In this document: positions 5,174 to 5,257 of the stretch, one piece after another
Numbering within the stretch: the stretch's first letter is position 1
Layout: each line of letters begins with the position of its first letter
Origin: UBA6164 sp964344895
GTDB lineage: Bacteria > Patescibacteriota > Gracilibacteria > BD1-5 > UBA6164
Length of the DNA stretch: 5,257 nucleotides
Direction of reading: 5' to 3'
Assembly (NCBI GenBank): GCA_964344895.1
Contig: CAYFPB010000093.1
Location: 1 to 5,257, forward strand
Notes under the pieces: generated by a model
Seen by the model: the letters and a program-made list of their open reading frames with translations, nothing else
Told to the model about the DNA's origin: nothing
The model's database searches: none
Translations under genes and position numbers: made by a program

Positions 5174-5257
5174 ATGAAAAGACTAACAAAAAAACAAGTT
5201 CAATATGGACTTAGATGGGCTGTATTCGCTATGGCTGCATTAACAATGAGTATTAAA
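5174..5257 (+). CDS. Partial gene, N-terminus of a possible membrane or exported protein
   Basis: The first 28 codons of an open frame lie at the right edge and continue beyond it. The peptide starts with a basic stretch (MKRLTKKQVQYGLR) followed by a hydrophobic segment WAVFAMAALTMSI (15-27), which looks like the start of an N-terminal signal peptide or a transmembrane anchor with the N-terminus inside. No family can be named from so little. The start is supported by the promoter at 5109-5137; there is no Shine-Dalgarno motif. No TGA occurs in the visible part. Confidence 0.6.
   Translation, partial: MKRLTKKQVQYGLRWAVFAMAALTMSIK

Overview
The window comes from a very AT-rich bacterial genome that reads UGA as glycine (NCBI translation table 25). 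The likely host belongs to the Candidatus Absconditabacteria (SR1) / Gracilibacteria (BD1-5) part of the Candidate Phyla Radiation. Under the standard code almost every gene looks shattered. With TGA read as Gly, five complete genes open up and end in TAA. I count 60 TGA codons among 96 glycine codons in them. Many fall on near-invariant family glycines (HPGEVL in HigA, NMGCP in Dus, SPAKGKT, MGHIRD and DREGE in TopA), while all nine TopA tryptophans are TGG. Placement in a named phylum is inference from the code.

Layout from left to right. (1) 9-701, plus strand: a promoter and a two-gene HigB toxin / HigA antitoxin module. (2) 702-734: a perfect 24-nt palindrome with a T-tract, shared by the convergent genes higA and dus. 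(3) 718-1719, minus strand: a tRNA-dihydrouridine synthase with a GTG start and a well-formed promoter behind it. (4) 1720-2043: a divergent intergenic region with two hairpin repeats in inverted orientation. (5) 2044-2550, plus: an unrecognised 168-aa protein faintly like the C-terminal part of a GT-B glycosyltransferase, followed by a strong terminator. (6) 2639-4915, plus: a complete DNA topoisomerase I whose promoter abuts that terminator. (7) 4916-5173: a third hairpin repeat, a strong terminator and a promoter overlapped by an inverted repeat. (8) 5174-5257: the first 28 codons of a gene that begins like a membrane or exported protein and runs off the window.

The genes look like separate transcription units, each with its own sigma70-like promoter, apart from the higBA operon. 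Predicted leaders are short (about 24-31 nt) and lack a Shine-Dalgarno motif. Dus and TopA are housekeeping functions (tRNA modification, supercoil relaxation); higBA is an accessory stress or addiction module. There is no sign that these genes form one pathway. No tRNA, rRNA, CRISPR array or transposase was seen.
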